Origin: a virus
IMG/VR virus record: IMGVR_UViG_3300035183_000745
Location: 1 to 34,664 of that record
Reading direction: 5' to 3' (one strand)
DNA length: 34,664 bases
The notes beneath the pieces were generated by a model, which was not told where the DNA came from, made no database searches, and saw only the letters and a list, made by a program, of their open reading frames with translations. Positions 8,961 to 15,844 of the stretch are shown in pieces (the first letter of the stretch is position 1; every line of letters starts with the position of its first letter). The position numbers and the translations under genes were made by a program.

Positions 8961-10289
8961 TTACCGCACCCTGGCCGGCCTTCGGCCGCCTCCCCCGCCC
9001 GGTGCAGCCCGCCTGCGGGGCTGTCTGCCGCCCCCGCCAAATGCAGATGGATTTTCCCTGAAAGCACCACCACCGCCACCAAAGGCGGGTGGATTTGTAG
9101 GAACGCCAATAGGAGCGAAAATGTTGCCCTGAAACGCAGAACCATAAGCGCCAATTGGATATGGTTCACCCGACGGGTGTGTAGGGATTTCATATTTGCC
9201 GAGGGGCACACCGCCAACTACACCAGGGCCATATTTGCCTCCAGGTCCTGTGGGCATACCACCACCGACACCATCATAGCCATAGCCCCCGCCTCCAGAC
9301 CCGATTGGAAAGCCACGATTGTCTACCCGCAGGGGTAGCGTCGCAACAGGACCATAGGCGCCAGTGGGATAGGGAGGCTCACCAGGTGTGGGCATGGTGG
9401 TTCCATACTTGCCTCCAAGCCCTGCCTGCATATCACGGAGCATTTGATCTGCCAGGTGATGGCTGCCCGCAGTAAATCCGGGGTCTGGGCCAAAACGGGT
9501 ATCGGGACCGGGGAGTGTTCCTGATCCACCAGGCACGGCAGCTCCGAAATAGTCGCTTCCAGGCCCCCCGATGTAACCATTGCCTCCACCGCCCTGGGGT
9601 CCTGTCGGCATACCGCCACCCGCACCGCCTCCACCGGAGTTGTACTTGCCAGGGGGTCTTGCTGGAAAGCCGCCGGGCGCACCGCCGCCTGGATCATCTA
9701 CCGCCATACCCCCAACGTTACCATTACTACCTGGGGGCATTGGCAGATTAAAATCACCCGGACGTAAACGATACATTTGGTCCCTTACACCATAGAGGTT
9801 AGGGGGTTCCCCCGGTGTGGGCATAGTGGTTCCATATTTGCCTCCAGGTTCCGTTGGCATACCGCCACCCGCACTGCCCCCACCATAACCATATCGGCCT
9901 CTGGGGCCTGTTGGGAAGCCACCACCACCGCCTACCCTGTCGTCAAAACCAACAGGACCTATATTTGGGTACTGGTTATCGTCAGTGGGATTCCACCTGG
10001 CAGCACCACCATAGGAGCCAACAGGATCCTCTTGGGTTCCATACCACCTGATCCCACTGCCACCACCACCGTAGCCGAATCTGTCTATGGGATAGGGAGG
10101 CTCACCAGGTGTGGGCATGGTGGTTCCATACATGGGCATGATATTTCCGTAGGGGCTTTGCGGTGTGAAGGGTCCTTTGATACTCGCGGGCGGAGCACTG
10201 GGATTGCCGGGCGGACTTTGCACAACTCCGCCAACCGGACGGCTTCTTTGCGCCATATCGAGGGGCCTTTGGGGATACATTGCTGCCAT
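8961..10289 (-). CDS. Gly/Pro-rich low-complexity protein with repeated PTPGEPP motifs, 442 aa
   Basis: The protein is almost wholly Gly, Pro, Tyr and small residues. A motif YGTTMPTPGEPP occurs three times, joined to GGKYG or PYP, and shorter GGGMPTGP/GGGMPTEP blocks recur at least four times. There is no Gly-X-Y collagen register. The last 25 residues are Arg/Gly-rich (RQPRRRAAP, GRRPARVR), which could bind nucleic acid or an acidic partner. The gene starts with a TAATG overlap on the upstream gene and is followed one base later by the membrane-protein gene. Its DNA carries 44-bp exact direct repeats. It is probably disordered or fibrous: a tail, spike linker or capsid-surface component by context, with no identified function. 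Confidence 0.6.
   Translation of the reverse strand: MAAMYPQRPLDMAQRSRPVGGVVQSPPGNPSAPPASIKGPFTPQSPYGNIMPMYGTTMPTPGEPPYPIDRFGYGGGGSGIRWYGTQEDPVGSYGGAARWNPTDDNQYPNIGPVGFDDRVGGGGGFPTGPRGRYGYGGGSAGGGMPTEPGGKYGTTMPTPGEPPNLYGVRDQMYRLRPGDFNLPMPPGSNGNVGGMAVDDPGGGAPGGFPARPPGKYNSGGGGAGGGMPTGPQGGGGNGYIGGPGSDYFGAAVPGGSGTLPGPDTRFGPDPGFTAGSHHLADQMLRDMQAGLGGKYGTTMPTPGEPPYPTGAYGPVATLPLRVDNRGFPIGSGGGGYGYDGVGGGMPTGPGGKYGPGVVGGVPLGKYEIPTHPSGEPYPIGAYGSAFQGNIFAPIGVPTNPPAFGGGGGAFRENPSAFGGGGRQPRRRAAPGGGGGRRPARVR
9365..9408. repeat. 44-bp direct repeat, copy A, inside the Gly/Pro-rich gene
   Basis: This block on the plus strand is identical to 10088..10131. It encodes the YGTTMPTPGEPPYP motif. A third, diverged copy lies at about 9805-9837. 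Confidence 0.85.
10088..10131. repeat. 44-bp direct repeat, copy B, inside the Gly/Pro-rich gene
   Basis: Exact second copy of the 9365..9408 block, 723 bp away. The spacing is a multiple of three, so recombination between copies would delete 241 codons in frame. Confidence 0.85.
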
Positions 10290-10558
10290 TAGTTATCTTC
10301 CTCCATATCGTATTCCATATCATGCTCCGTATCGGAGCCGGTATACAACGGACCGTGCTCTCGCAACTCTTCTTGAAGGTCTCGCACCAGAATACGCCGT
10401 GTACTCCACTCCCGTTCCTGAGACCATACAGCGTCCTCACGGTCCTGCACCTGCCGGATATTATTGCGAAGGCTGGTCGGTGTGTCCCCTTGCTCAAAAT
10501 CGCCAAAACGAGAAAACATCGAGACGAACACGCCTGTAGCCTTTTTGTTTTTACGCAT
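10289..10558 (-). CDS. Small charged protein with acidic tail, 89 aa
   Basis: Not recognised. A basic N terminus (MRKNKK) and a helical Arg/Glu-rich middle lead to a strongly acidic end rich in Asp, Glu and Met (HDMEYDMEEDN). The ATG at 10558 is preferred; an upstream TTG-initiated reading would run through the promoter-like sequence at 10586-10615. A weak AGGGA lies about 11 bases before the ATG. The stop overlaps the start of the Gly/Pro-rich gene as TAATG, which suggests coupled translation. The acidic tail might pair with the basic C terminus of that neighbour, but this is speculation. Confidence 0.55.
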   Translation of the reverse strand: MRKNKKATGVFVSMFSRFGDFEQGDTPTSLRNNIRQVQDREDAVWSQEREWSTRRILVRDLQEELREHGPLYTGSDTEHDMEYDMEEDN

Positions 10559-10585
10559 TATATATGCACTATTCCCTTCGGTACT

Positions 10586-10615
10586 ATTGTACCATACATA
10601 CTGGCGACTGGGCAA
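10586..10615 (-). promoter_or_regulatory. Candidate sigma70-type promoter before the 89-aa gene
   Basis: On the minus strand, TTGCCC (10615..10610) is followed after 18 bases by an extended -10, TG-G-TACAAT (TACAAT at 10591..10586). The -10 lies within a 5-bp-arm inverted repeat, GGTAC-aata-GTACC, at 10580..10593, which might be an operator. Confidence 0.4.
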
Positions 10616-10618
10616 GCC

Positions 10619-10993
10619 CTACGCGACATTTTTGGCCAAGGCGAAAAAGGCAAAATCTACGATGTGCGTGAACTGCCGTGCGACGGCAGCCGCGTCGTTC
10701 CAGCGAATCACAAAAATGGCCGTATGCACGTACACGTCCAACGGTGCAGGCCGAGGACTGCGTACACTGATGGTGTCGTTCTTTGACAATTTCCAGGTCA
10801 GCGTCGTTCCCGCAATGGTAACGCCGTTCGCGTTCAGGACATTTTGGGCGTTCCGGTTGTTGACGATTGCGCCTGTAAGTTCATCGAAGACTGTCAGTTC
10901 AGCGGCTGTTATGGGCTGGCTGTCTGTGTTCAGCGTGGCCACGAACTCTCCGGTCGTACCCTCATTAATGGGTTGAAATCGTACCCTGCCCAT
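10619..10993 (-). CDS. Small beta-rich virion-type protein, 124 aa
   Basis: No named family recognised. The protein is beta-strand rich with an immunoglobulin-like alternation (GEFVATLNTDSQPITAAELT, TIAGTTLTWKLSKNDTISV, HTAIFVIRWNDAAA). The phrasing of a short domain with a default/assigned value and a TWKL strand is common in small tail or fibre accessory proteins of environmental phages. The ATG at 10993 lies 12 bases after the previous stop, with an AAGG about ten bases upstream. It is the last of four neighbouring small or medium beta-rich genes read before the candidate promoter at 10.6 kb. Confidence 0.6.
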   Translation of the reverse strand: MGRVRFQPINEGTTGEFVATLNTDSQPITAAELTVFDELTGAIVNNRNAQNVLNANGVTIAGTTLTWKLSKNDTISVRSPRPAPLDVYVHTAIFVIRWNDAAAVARQFTHIVDFAFFALAKNVA

Positions 10994-11005
10994 AATCCAC
11001 GCGCC

Positions 11006-11443
11006 TTATGCAAGGGTGAAAACATTTCCGGCTGAACCAACAGCGGCATTGTTAAACTTAATGTCAAAGGAATCCCCGTCCGTAAGGGTCAATGCCGAAC
11101 CCCGGTCCCACCAGGCAATGAGCGGCCTGAGGGGGCTTGTTGGCGTGTCGTTAAACAGCACGACAAATTGGAACGGACCAATGCTCCCCCCCGAAGCAGT
11201 GATGCGGAGGGAGACGCCCTGAAGGGTGCCGGTGCCACTCGTTTCCGACCATGTTGGTGTGATGGATGTGCCGCCGGCTGTATAGCCATTGCCGCCGGCA
11301 ATTTCGGCAATATCCGTCTTTACCGTATCGGTTACAAGGGGTTGTTCGTTGCTAAGGTATATTTTTATGGCGTGGGCGGAGAAATTATGCACTCCCCGGC
11401 CCAACTGATCTACAAAGTCCTGAAATTTATTATATGCGGCCAT
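11006..11443 (-). CDS. Small conserved-type virion protein, 145 aa
   Basis: The N terminus is a short helix (YNKFQDFVDQLGRGVHNF) followed by beta-strands and Gly/Thr/Ser-rich loops. The segment GPFQFVVLFNDTPTSPLRPL and the ending LTLTDGDSFDIKF give the look of a small phage structural protein found in many uncultured podovirus genomes. That comparison rests on recollection of such proteins and has not been tested. The ATG has AAGGA nine bases upstream. It probably decorates the tail or a fibre; no direct functional residue is visible. Confidence 0.6.
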   Translation of the reverse strand: MAAYNKFQDFVDQLGRGVHNFSAHAIKIYLSNEQPLVTDTVKTDIAEIAGGNGYTAGGTSITPTWSETSGTGTLQGVSLRITASGGSIGPFQFVVLFNDTPTSPLRPLIAWWDRGSALTLTDGDSFDIKFNNAAVGSAGNVFTLA

Positions 11444-11459
11444 GCGTATATGTCCTTTC

Positions 11460-12290
11460 TTATTGCGGTTCCACCACGAATTGCTCGTCGGTTAGGTATG
11501 CAGTGGTGAACGACGGAGCAGATACGCGGATGGGGGTCACAAACTGTTCCGCAGTCACACGCGCCGGCGTCGCTACTGACTCTCCGCTGAGAAAGCCAAA
11601 TGTAAATGTGCTGGTAATGATAAAAAGGATGTCCTCGACTTCTGAAACAAAAAACGCCGGGAGTCCCAGTATCGTGTAGTCGCCGGGAAGGGCCTTTAAC
11701 GTCGCAGCGTACAGTGTTTGCGCCGCAGCCCCGGTAAGAAGAAGGGTGCCCGATGAAGCCACAAGAGGATACAAAACATTAAGGAATGCGGCAATGCCCG
11801 TATACAAGTACGTTCCGGGACTCGCCACAATTACGGAAGAGGCCACAAAGGTCGCGGCAACTCCGGTGGTGCTATATGCTCCCGGACTGGCCAAAAGAGT
11901 GCGAAATAGAGCCAAGGTTGCATTTGCACCGGCGACCGTGTAGGCCCCAGGGGTGCACGGCAGCAGAAGAGCCGATGGCAGGCCCGCAACGACGCCTGTG
12001 ACACCATACGCTCCAGTCGAGCACGTCAGTGTCGGTACAAAGGCTAACCCGGCATTGGAGCCTGCAAGGGTATAACTACCAGAGCTGCACGACAATGTGG
12101 GCGCAAACGCCAGCCCGGCAGCCACGCCAGAAAGAGCATAGCTTCCAGGGTTGCAATCTAAGGTGGTGACATTGGTAGCTCTCGTCCACAACATCGAGAG
12201 CTTTTTTCGCCCCCGAACGCCAGGCACACTACGGTGCAGTGTTCGGGGCCAACCGCCAAGTCTGTAATAAGAAAGGGGTCCGTAGAACAC
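11460..12290 (-). CDS. Tandem-repeat fibre-like protein, eight 22-residue repeats, 276 aa
   Basis: Residues 46-220 consist of eight consecutive 22-residue units with consensus (C/A)xPGxYxxxGxxAxLxxxxxLx. The first four units begin with Cys and the later ones with Ala. The Gly-x-Tyr turn and Gly-x-x-Ala turn are kept in almost all. A regular 22-residue period suggests a beta-solenoid, beta-roll or beta-prism rod. A basic 30-residue N terminus and a C-terminal beta region of about 55 residues flank the array. The start is a GTG sharing one base with the upstream TAG stop, behind a GGGAG five bases away. It is likely a tail fibre, spike shaft or decoration protein by type and context. Confidence 0.65.
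   Translation of the reverse strand: MFYGPLSYYRLGGWPRTLHRSVPGVRGRKKLSMLWTRATNVTTLDCNPGSYALSGVAAGLAFAPTLSCSSGSYTLAGSNAGLAFVPTLTCSTGAYGVTGVVAGLPSALLLPCTPGAYTVAGANATLALFRTLLASPGAYSTTGVAATFVASSVIVASPGTYLYTGIAAFLNVLYPLVASSGTLLLTGAAAQTLYAATLKALPGDYTILGLPAFFVSEVEDILFIITSTFTFGFLSGESVATPARVTAEQFVTPIRVSAPSFTTAYLTDEQFVVEPQ
11631..12155 (-). repeat. Array of eight 66-bp coding repeats (22 aa each)
   Basis: The repeat units are nearly constant in length: seven of 22 codons and a last one of 21. They are conserved at protein level around the PGxY and Gly-xx-Ala positions. DNA identity between units is modest, so the array looks old or under diversifying change. Confidence 0.75.
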
Positions 12291-12745
12291 TATAACTCCC
12301 GGAACGTGACCGACACAACGCAGTTGAAGGATGTAGGGGCGTCAAGAAGCCGAATACCAGCGGATGCTCCGGGCGCAATGTATTTACGGGTTTCCGGAAT
12401 TCCACCATGATCCCACCCACCCAATGATGGAAATCCTTTGTGGCCAATCTCGGTATTCGCTGTATATGTTGGCTCACTTGCGGTCACGTTGGCTTTCACT
12501 GTCGAAGCTGCCGCACTTGACGCTGCTTCATGTTTTGCGGGAGTAAGGGGCGTGGCGGTTGGCGTTCCCAATGTGGTAATGTCCTGCCAGGTACAACGTA
12601 ATTGTTCGTTGGTTTCAGTGTCAGCATTGGTCACTGACGCCTCTAGAATCTCCACAACTTGAGTTGCCGGTGCAGTGATGTACAGCAATGTTCGTGCTGA
12701 ATTGCAGCCTGTAATGAGATAGGATGCCGTGTAAACTCCACGCAC
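12290..12745 (-). CDS. Small virion-type protein, 151 aa
   Basis: Beta-rich, with a short Thr/Ala-rich centre (TPLTPAKHEAASSAAAS) and a Gly-rich C-terminal part (FPSLGGWDHGGIPE, APGASAGIRLLD) ending in a strand (NCVVSVTFREL). I recognise this overall type from small structural genes of environmental phages, without a formal family name. The GTG start at 12745 follows the upstream TAA by one base and has GGAGG ten bases before it. Its TAG stop shares a base with the next GTG. It may be a head-fibre or tail accessory protein. Confidence 0.6.
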   Translation of the reverse strand: MRGVYTASYLITGCNSARTLLYITAPATQVVEILEASVTNADTETNEQLRCTWQDITTLGTPTATPLTPAKHEAASSAAASTVKANVTASEPTYTANTEIGHKGFPSLGGWDHGGIPETRKYIAPGASAGIRLLDAPTSFNCVVSVTFREL

Positions 12746-12746
12746 T

Positions 12747-14516
12747 TTAGACGTACCTCCGAGGTCGATTTACAACAACGGCAGATAGGGGAATTGTCGT
12801 TGTCCAGTTGTTGCTCGTAGTCACAGTACCACGAAACGTAAAAATCTGTTGGCCCAAGGAACTATCAATATCTGTGGGGTCTGCGTAGCCCAAATCCTGT
12901 GTAGCGCCAAGTTTGAGCGTTATAATCGCCTTCGTTCCCGGCGTGGAAGCTTTAATGAGCTGACGAATTGTCGAGGTGGCCCCCACATTCTCAAATCTCC
13001 CTGTAATGTTATATGTTTGGGAACTGGCAAACGTATGAGTCCGAGTAATCCCCAAAGCCGTATTGGTCAGTGTACCCACTGTGAACCCGCTCCCAGCGAA
13101 TGTCGCTGCACCGTTGGGCAGGGTGAGCGTCCCCGCCGTAAAAGCGTTGGTAATTGTCACCGTCACCCCCGCCCCCACCGTGATGTTATTCCATGTCATA
13201 TTGGCCGACGGCGTATTGAGCGTACAATTTGCGGTGAGGTTGAGGGTGGACCCCGTGGTAGTAATAGTACCAGACACGTAGGTCAATGTGTTGGTGCCAT
13301 AGTTTACCGTGCCGCTGATCGTAACATTACCCGCAAGATCGCAATTGTTATTTAGCGTTCCCGCACCAGCTGACCATGTCCCCCCCGTGAGGATAATCTT
13401 GGTGCTGCCATTCAAAGTCGTAGTTGTGGTGAGTCCGCCCGTGCGCCATGTCACTCCTCCAGAGGAGAACATACTTGAACTGTTGGTTTGAAATGTTGAC
13501 GTGTTTGTAATAACCACACTACGGGGCAGCGTAATACTGCCCGCTCCCGTTTTGAGGAATGAGTCTGCCGTAATGTCAAACGCGCCCGACCACGTAAACG
13601 ACGTAGATGAGGTTGAGGTCCACAATCCGGACGCTGTGATATTTCCAGACAGCGTTATGCCCTGCGTCGCACCGGACGTAGTTAATGCCCCCGTGGCTAT
13701 GTTGAACGCTCCAGAAAAGATCGCATTGGCCGAAATGGTTAAGGTGCCGGTGAGGTTGAGTTGGCTGGATAATGTGTATGTGGAAGATCCCGACAGTGTG
13801 ATGTTCGCCCAATTCATACCAGAGGTGTTAAACGTCGTTGCGGCAGAGCAGGTCAATGTGGATGTGCCTGCGGATATGGTGCCTGATGTGTATGTGAGCG
13901 TGCCCGTGTTGTAGTTAAGGGTTCCCGACAGGGTAATTGTCGCTGCGCCAGCGTTAAATGTAAGATTGTTCTGGAGTGTACTAGTGCCAGACCATGTTCC
14001 CGTAGACTCCAACGAAAAGACTGTAGTGCCCGAAGTATCCGTTGTGACACTGAGTCCGCCCCTGGCTTTTATGGTCTGCCCATTCACCGTAGCAGGGTTT
14101 GTTCCAAATAGCGTTACAAGCCCTTCGACCGTCCAGTTATCCGCCAAGGTGTAGGTTTGGCCGCCTTTCAGTTGGAGTCCGCCTGTGAGCGTTTTGCCAC
14201 CAGACGTAAGTGTGGCGGCTGTATCCACAATTAAATCGCCGGTTCCCGCGATTGTCATTTCGGGCACAAATGTCACAGTGCCGGTGGTCCCATCGCCGAC
14301 TGTTAAGTTGTTGTTGAATGTCAGTGTGCCGGTGTAGTTCGTCATGATGAAACTTGCAAGGCCCGTTCCACCGGACGCCACGTTAATGGTCAGATTTCCT
14401 GATGTACCATCTGACCGTGCAACAACGGCATCACCAGCACCGGGTACAATGCCCTCATCCCACGTAGACGTGGCGTTAAAATTGCCTCCCGCTGCTGAAA
14501 TGGTCCGTGTCGCCAT
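12747..14516 (-). CDS. Thr/Ser/Gly-rich beta-helix-like fibre or adhesin, 589 aa
   Basis: The protein is a long series of short strands with Thr, Ser, Asn and Gly turns and very few charged residues, typical of right-handed parallel beta-helix fibres. A block at about residues 171-262 recurs at about 378-466: both have GTWS, then LNYNTGTLTY or VNYGTNTLTY, then SGTI, then MNWANIT or MTWNNIT. A distinct C-terminal part from about 500 (RFENVGATSTIRQLIKAS) carries more charge and may be a cap or receptor-binding tip. The ATG at 14516 directly follows the TAA of the upstream gene. It is probably a host-recognition fibre or spike; no lyase or hydrolase residues can be assigned. Confidence 0.65.
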   Translation of the reverse strand: MATRTISAAGGNFNATSTWDEGIVPGAGDAVVARSDGTSGNLTINVASGGTGLASFIMTNYTGTLTFNNNLTVGDGTTGTVTFVPEMTIAGTGDLIVDTAATLTSGGKTLTGGLQLKGGQTYTLADNWTVEGLVTLFGTNPATVNGQTIKARGGLSVTTDTSGTTVFSLESTGTWSGTSTLQNNLTFNAGAATITLSGTLNYNTGTLTYTSGTISAGTSTLTCSAATTFNTSGMNWANITLSGSSTYTLSSQLNLTGTLTISANAIFSGAFNIATGALTTSGATQGITLSGNITASGLWTSTSSTSFTWSGAFDITADSFLKTGAGSITLPRSVVITNTSTFQTNSSSMFSSGGVTWRTGGLTTTTTLNGSTKIILTGGTWSAGAGTLNNNCDLAGNVTISGTVNYGTNTLTYVSGTITTTGSTLNLTANCTLNTPSANMTWNNITVGAGVTVTITNAFTAGTLTLPNGAATFAGSGFTVGTLTNTALGITRTHTFASSQTYNITGRFENVGATSTIRQLIKASTPGTKAIITLKLGATQDLGYADPTDIDSSLGQQIFTFRGTVTTSNNWTTTIPLSAVVVNRPRRYV

Positions 14517-14843
14517 TTAGCTACCTGGAATCTCTTGCGCCTGTGCAGACGCAATAAGCAATTCCGCCTCCCGATCGCTGATGCCAGTATCAGTAAGCTC
14601 CACGTCCATTCCGACAGAAAGAACTTTTAGAATTTGTACCCCAACGACACTGGCTCGGAATTTTGCAAGTTCTGATTCGCTACGCTTCCGAATGTTTTGA
14701 AGGATGTCACTCCCAGATTGTGGCTGAAAATGGGGAATGTCCACAGTCCACACATCCACCCCATTGACAGCGTAAGTAACTTTTGTTGTTACGGTGTCTG
14801 CTGTTCTTGTCGCTTCTACAATACGGTACGTTAAGGTGGACAT
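14517..14843 (-). CDS. Small protein, 108 aa, function unknown
   Basis: Not recognised. The first half is beta-rich (LTYRIVEATRTADTVTTKV, VNGVDVWTVDIP) and the second half helical and charged (DILQNIRKRSESELAKFRAS, DREAELLIASAQAQE). The ATG has a GAGG five bases upstream, and the TAA abuts the ATG of the fibre gene. The close coupling suggests a fibre-associated structural protein or chaperone-like partner, but nothing in the residues proves this. Confidence 0.55.
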   Translation of the reverse strand: MSTLTYRIVEATRTADTVTTKVTYAVNGVDVWTVDIPHFQPQSGSDILQNIRKRSESELAKFRASVVGVQILKVLSVGMDVELTDTGISDREAELLIASAQAQEIPGS

Positions 14844-14888
14844 ATTAACCTCGTGTATGTGCGGGAAGCGCCAATTGGTGGAAAGGCC

Positions 14889-14907
14889 GAAAGGGCGCTA
14901 AGCGCCC
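14889..14907 (-). terminator. Weak hairpin terminator after the lipoprotein gene
   Basis: A GC-rich perfect stem (GGGCGCT/AGCGCCC, 14893-14907) lies ten bases past the lipoprotein gene stop. On the minus strand it is followed by TTTCGGCCTTTCC, a broken rather than continuous T tract, so efficiency may be low. Confidence 0.4.
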
Positions 14908-14916
14908 CTCCAACAC

Positions 14917-15174
14917 CTACTGGGCCTTGGCCAGGCAGGCATCAAAAAATTTTTCAAGGGCGATATGTTCTGCTTCCATAGCGGCTCGCACTCTCACGTC
15001 CTGCACGATTGCACGCACCTCAGAGTAGTGCCGCTCGTGGTCCGCCTTGAGTGCCCTGCACCCTTCCTGTTTTTGGGCGTGCGCTTCCGGCGTGACAAGC
15101 CACGCGCTTGTTGCCGAACACCCACTCAACAGGACAAAAAGAAATAATGAGCATAACAATATTGTCGTTTTCAT
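14917..15174 (-). CDS. Small lipoprotein, 85 aa
   Basis: The N terminus is a type II signal peptide: MKTT, a hydrophobic core ILLCSLFLFVLL, then lipobox LSGC with the lipidated Cys at residue 19. The mature part is about 66 residues, Ala/Glu/His-rich and helical, with a second and third Cys. The ATG at 15174 is chosen because it puts the signal peptide at the N terminus and has GGAG nine bases upstream; longer in-frame readings add an unlikely leader. Candidates are an outer-membrane spanin (Rz1 type) or a superinfection/exclusion lipoprotein. It lacks the Pro-rich body of many Rz1 proteins and I find no inner-membrane spanin partner beside it. Confidence 0.6.
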   Translation of the reverse strand: MKTTILLCSLFLFVLLSGCSATSAWLVTPEAHAQKQEGCRALKADHERHYSEVRAIVQDVRVRAAMEAEHIALEKFFDACLAKAQ

Positions 15175-15238
15175 GTGTAGTTTCTCCATTTCAATTAGCA
15201 GCGGCAATATGAACGTTTCTGAATCCATTACGAAACGA

Positions 15239-15586
15239 CTATACCTGCTGCAACTCTAAATCGGCGTTGATAGTGCCGCTGGTGTAAGATGTTACACGGG
15301 CTTTGACCCATCGGGCAGGCAATACGCCGTTCAAATTTACCATGCCGTTAGACGATATGGACGTTCCGGCATTGACACCGTTGTCTGTTGCTAATGGTTT
15401 TGTGGGGCTATTTGAGATAGACACCTGGACTGTCGCTGTAGTAATGCCGCTCACATGCACGGAACCCGCCGTAAACCCCCGCGCTTCAACCCATTCGCCG
15501 TTGCCCGCAGCAACAGCGTTCGTAATTAACTGCACGGACATGTTCATTCGATCAAATACTTTAAGATATACCGGCGTTAAGGGCAT
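15239..15586 (-). CDS. Small beta-rich structural protein, 115 aa
   Basis: Residues about 15-110 alternate beta strands and Gly/Ser turns (GEWVEARGFTAGSVHVSGIT, VQVSISNSPTKPL, RWVKARVTSYTSGTINADLE), like a single jelly-roll or Ig-like domain. Small domains of this pattern are common as head-fibre, capsid-decoration or tail accessory proteins; which one it is cannot be told. The ATG at 15586 has AGGGGG seven bases upstream. Confidence 0.55.
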   Translation of the reverse strand: MPLTPVYLKVFDRMNMSVQLITNAVAAGNGEWVEARGFTAGSVHVSGITTATVQVSISNSPTKPLATDNGVNAGTSISSNGMVNLNGVLPARWVKARVTSYTSGTINADLELQQV

Positions 15587-15600
15587 TGCTTAACCCCCTT

Positions 15601-15801
15601 TTAGTCGTCGCTATCTTGGCTCATACTTGACTTATCGGCTTTTGCTTTGGGTAGCATTTTTGTTTCGGAGCCGCTCTGGGACTCACCGTCTTTCGACGTG
15701 CGCCCGGAAGTGCCCGAACCTTGATAGCCGGAATCGATGGTGTATGTCTCGTGCATGGCTTTGCTGTTTCCCCCGCCCTTTTTATCGTACATTTTCGGCA
15801 T
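15601..15801 (-). CDS. Disordered Ser/Gly/Lys-rich small protein, 66 aa
   Basis: Composition is Lys, Gly, Ser and Asp with almost no hydrophobic residues (KKGGGNSKAM, SQSGSETKMLPKAKADKSSM), so the chain is likely disordered. The ATG at 15801 is preferred because an AAAGGA lies ten bases upstream. An in-frame ATG at 15843 would start two bases after the previous stop and add 14 residues. Function unknown; its place among fibre genes suggests a small virion or assembly factor. Confidence 0.5.
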   Translation of the reverse strand: MPKMYDKKGGGNSKAMHETYTIDSGYQGSGTSGRTSKDGESQSGSETKMLPKAKADKSSMSQDSDD

Positions 15802-15844
15802 ATTGCTTCCATCCTTTCTTGAAAAATAAGATTGTATTACCATA

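Noticed and set aside
8960-9217. N-terminal extension of the 80-aa membrane protein
   Set aside because: It overlaps the Gly/Pro-rich gene in another frame; the ATG at 8959 follows the upstream stop by one base.
9365-10131. CRISPR-like array from the repeated blocks
   Set aside because: Repeats are coding, only two exact copies exist, spacing is 723 bp and no spacers or cas genes are present.
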